NCBI RefSeq assembly: GCF_006861775.1
Contig: NZ_VDGG01000017.1
Location: 425-49,999, forward strand
From: Psychrobacillus soli
Lineage (GTDB): Bacteria; Bacillota; Bacilli; Bacillales_A; Planococcaceae
Length of the DNA: 49,575 bases
Reading direction: 5' to 3'
Under the pieces are notes generated by a model. The model saw only the letters and a list, made by a program, of their open reading frames with translations, was not told the DNA's origin and made no database searches. The position numbers and the translations under genes were made by a program. Below, piece after piece: positions 48,610 to 49,575 of this stretch; within the stretch, counting starts at the first letter, position 1, and every line of letters starts with the position of its first letter.

Positions 48610-49147
48610 AAGCTGCTGCTAGCCAATCAACAAGTTCGCTCATTTCTAGTTTTTTTCCATCTTTCTCCACTTCAATATATAGTAATTCGTTCTCAACGGT
48701 CGCAAAAATATCTCCTGGACTTACCGATGTATATGGCAATTGGTGAAACTCTTCTACAAATCCAAATGTTGCCGTTTCCCCTGTATCATATAAAATAGAC
48801 ATCGTTTTACTTGTGTTTTTCTTATATCCAGTAAAAATAATAAATCCATTTTCTGAAGCATACAAATCCTGTGATTCTTCAACAGCTAAAATGGCTCCTT
48901 CACCAAGAGGTTGAATCGATTTATATTCGATTAAAGGAGGGTTCGTCACAGGCGCACTCACATTAATTTTTTTATCCGATTGCTCTACCCATGCCTTCAC
49001 TTTTTTATACACCTCTGCGGGCTTCTGTGGCTCTAATAACGTTGTTGTATAGTTGGTCGATAATGTATTATTTGCCTCTAGGTTTGCCACTATAAAAAAG
49101 ACTAATACAAAAAGTAACGCAAGTACCCATTTTCGTTTCGAAAGCAT
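48602..49147 (-). CDS. spoIVFA: Stage IV sporulation protein FA
   Basis: Holds SpoIVFB in an inhibited complex in the outer forespore membrane. The 181-residue protein has one transmembrane helix at about 6-24 (WVLALLFVLVFFIVANLEA) and a degenerate LytM/M23-like domain (ILAVEESQDLYASENGFIIFTG through LLYIEVEKDGKKLE) that lacks the zinc ligands. The ATG at 49147 follows AGGGGGAATGTT; a longer frame to 49351 runs into a repeat and is rejected. B. subtilis SpoIVFA is longer (about 264) because of a longer N-terminal part. Confidence 0.88.
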   Translation of the reverse strand: MLSKRKWVLALLFVLVFFIVANLEANNTLSTNYTTTLLEPQKPAEVYKKVKAWVEQSDKKINVSAPVTNPPLIEYKSIQPLGEGAILAVEESQDLYASENGFIIFTGYKKNTSKTMSILYDTGETATFGFVEEFHQLPYTSVSPGDIFATVENELLYIEVEKDGKKLEMSELVDWLAAAYE

Positions 49148-49254
49148 AACATTCCCCCTAGTAGGAATGTATGATGGCAAGTACAAATTAATGAACAGAA
49201 AATAAATAAACAAACATAAATGATCTAACGACATTAGATATGCCGTTTTGCATA

Positions 49255-49360
49255 CTTTAGGGCTAATGTGTCTTAAACAGTGTCCGCTGTGATTTTCGCT
49301 GCAGACAGGCACTTTCCGCCGGGTGAGCGTCCGACTACAGCGAAAATCCATGGAAAGTAC
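49255..49360. repeat. Palindromic repeat, family A short form
   Basis: GTGTCCGCTGTGATTTTCGCTGCAG at the left and CTACAGCGAAAATCC at the right are inverted repeats, and TTTCCGCCGGGTGAGCG lies between. The same end sequences bound the long copies at 1-240 and 17360-17565, but the central hairpin module is missing here. It lies upstream of spoIVFA. Confidence 0.8.
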
Positions 49361-49575
49361 TAACTGATCACGGTCTATTATTCACAAAATATGGTTGGAA
49401 GAGACATTATCTACTGCCAATCCAACAAACCGGTCTTGTAGATGCTAGCTGAAGAATTCGCGGGCTTTAAGCCATATTATTCCTATAATAGGCCGAAATT
49501 ATCCTAGTTTCCCATCAAGTCAACTTGCTATTTTAAGAATTGGTTGCTTTCATCCGCATTTTGGTTGCTCTCACA
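49361..49575 (+). repeat. Gene-free window end with GGTTGC-box array, copy 3 (cut by the window edge)
   Basis: No gene is seen. From 49515 the family B leader (AAGTCAACTTGCTATTTTAA) is followed by GGTTGC boxes at 49542 and 49563, a step of 21 nt. The sequence ends there. The preceding 150 bases show no feature I can name. Confidence 0.75.

Noticed and set aside
49148-49351. N-terminal extension of SpoIVFA by 68 residues
   Set aside because: It is translated from a family A repeat, contains no conserved SpoIVFA sequence, and the internal ATG at 49147 has a proper ribosome binding site and is followed by the expected membrane helix.

Overview
The window is a stretch of chromosome from a low-GC, endospore-forming Gram-positive bacterium. 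Gene order matches the Bacillus subtilis greA-to-spoIVFA region almost gene for gene, and spo0B, spoIVFA, spoIVFB, spoVB and a SafA-like coat protein mark a spore former. Protein-level divergence from B. subtilis and many AT-rich intergenic spaces filled with repeats suggest a Planococcaceae/Caryophanaceae-type relative (Psychrobacillus, Lysinibacillus, Sporosarcina and similar). That placement is inference; the order Bacillales is close to certain. Nearly all genes are on the minus strand; rarA, the SH3b-amidase, spoVB and niaR are on plus.

Layout. 1-320: long dispersed repeat. 321-6820: greA, udk, the wobble-uridine hydroxylation/methylation set trhP2-trhP1-trmR, mltG, and the yrzL-ruvX-yrzB operon. 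6836-15590: alaS under a perfect consensus promoter and an alanine T-box, recD2, a TPR protein, mnmA with its dedicated cysteine desulfurase, and cymR. 15727-19391: rarA (plus), a repeat-rich intergenic region, a small basic protein gene, tcdA and 6S RNA. 19392-22904: aspS and hisS under one T-box. 22969-25170: secreted amidase and a hairpin-rich gap. 25171-33943: dtd, relA, apt, recJ, lapA-like, secDF, comN. 34036-40438: spoVB, a DUF421 protein, yajC, tgt, queA, ruvB, ruvA. 40602-42915: a CotS-like kinase-fold protein, a SafA-like LysM coat protein, and niaR. 43441-49147: pheA, pheB, obg, spo0B, rpmA, prp, rplU with its L21 leader, spoIVFB, spoIVFA. The last 430 bases are again repeats.

Functional themes are translation and tRNA modification (alaS, aspS, hisS, mnmA, yrvO, tcdA, trhP1/2, trmR, tgt, queA, dtd, ribosomal proteins L21 and L27 with the L27-maturing protease), DNA repair (recD2, rarA, recJ, ruvAB, ruvX), stress signalling (relA, cymR), secretion and envelope (secDF, yajC, mltG, amidase), and sporulation.

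The coding content is orthodox. The unexplained material is intergenic. (1) Three copies of an array of GGTTGC boxes spaced 21 nt apart with a shared leader; one copy has five boxes at exactly 21-nt steps. (2) Two dispersed palindromic element families (here A and C) with different ends but, in their long forms, the same central module: a hairpin with a base-pair-compensated stem inside a second, fully different but still complementary stem. Short forms of both families lack the module. (3) These elements sit beside Rho-independent terminators or inside 5' leaders, including between the hisS T-box terminator and the hisS ribosome binding site. I see no CRISPR array, prophage, transposase or defence system.
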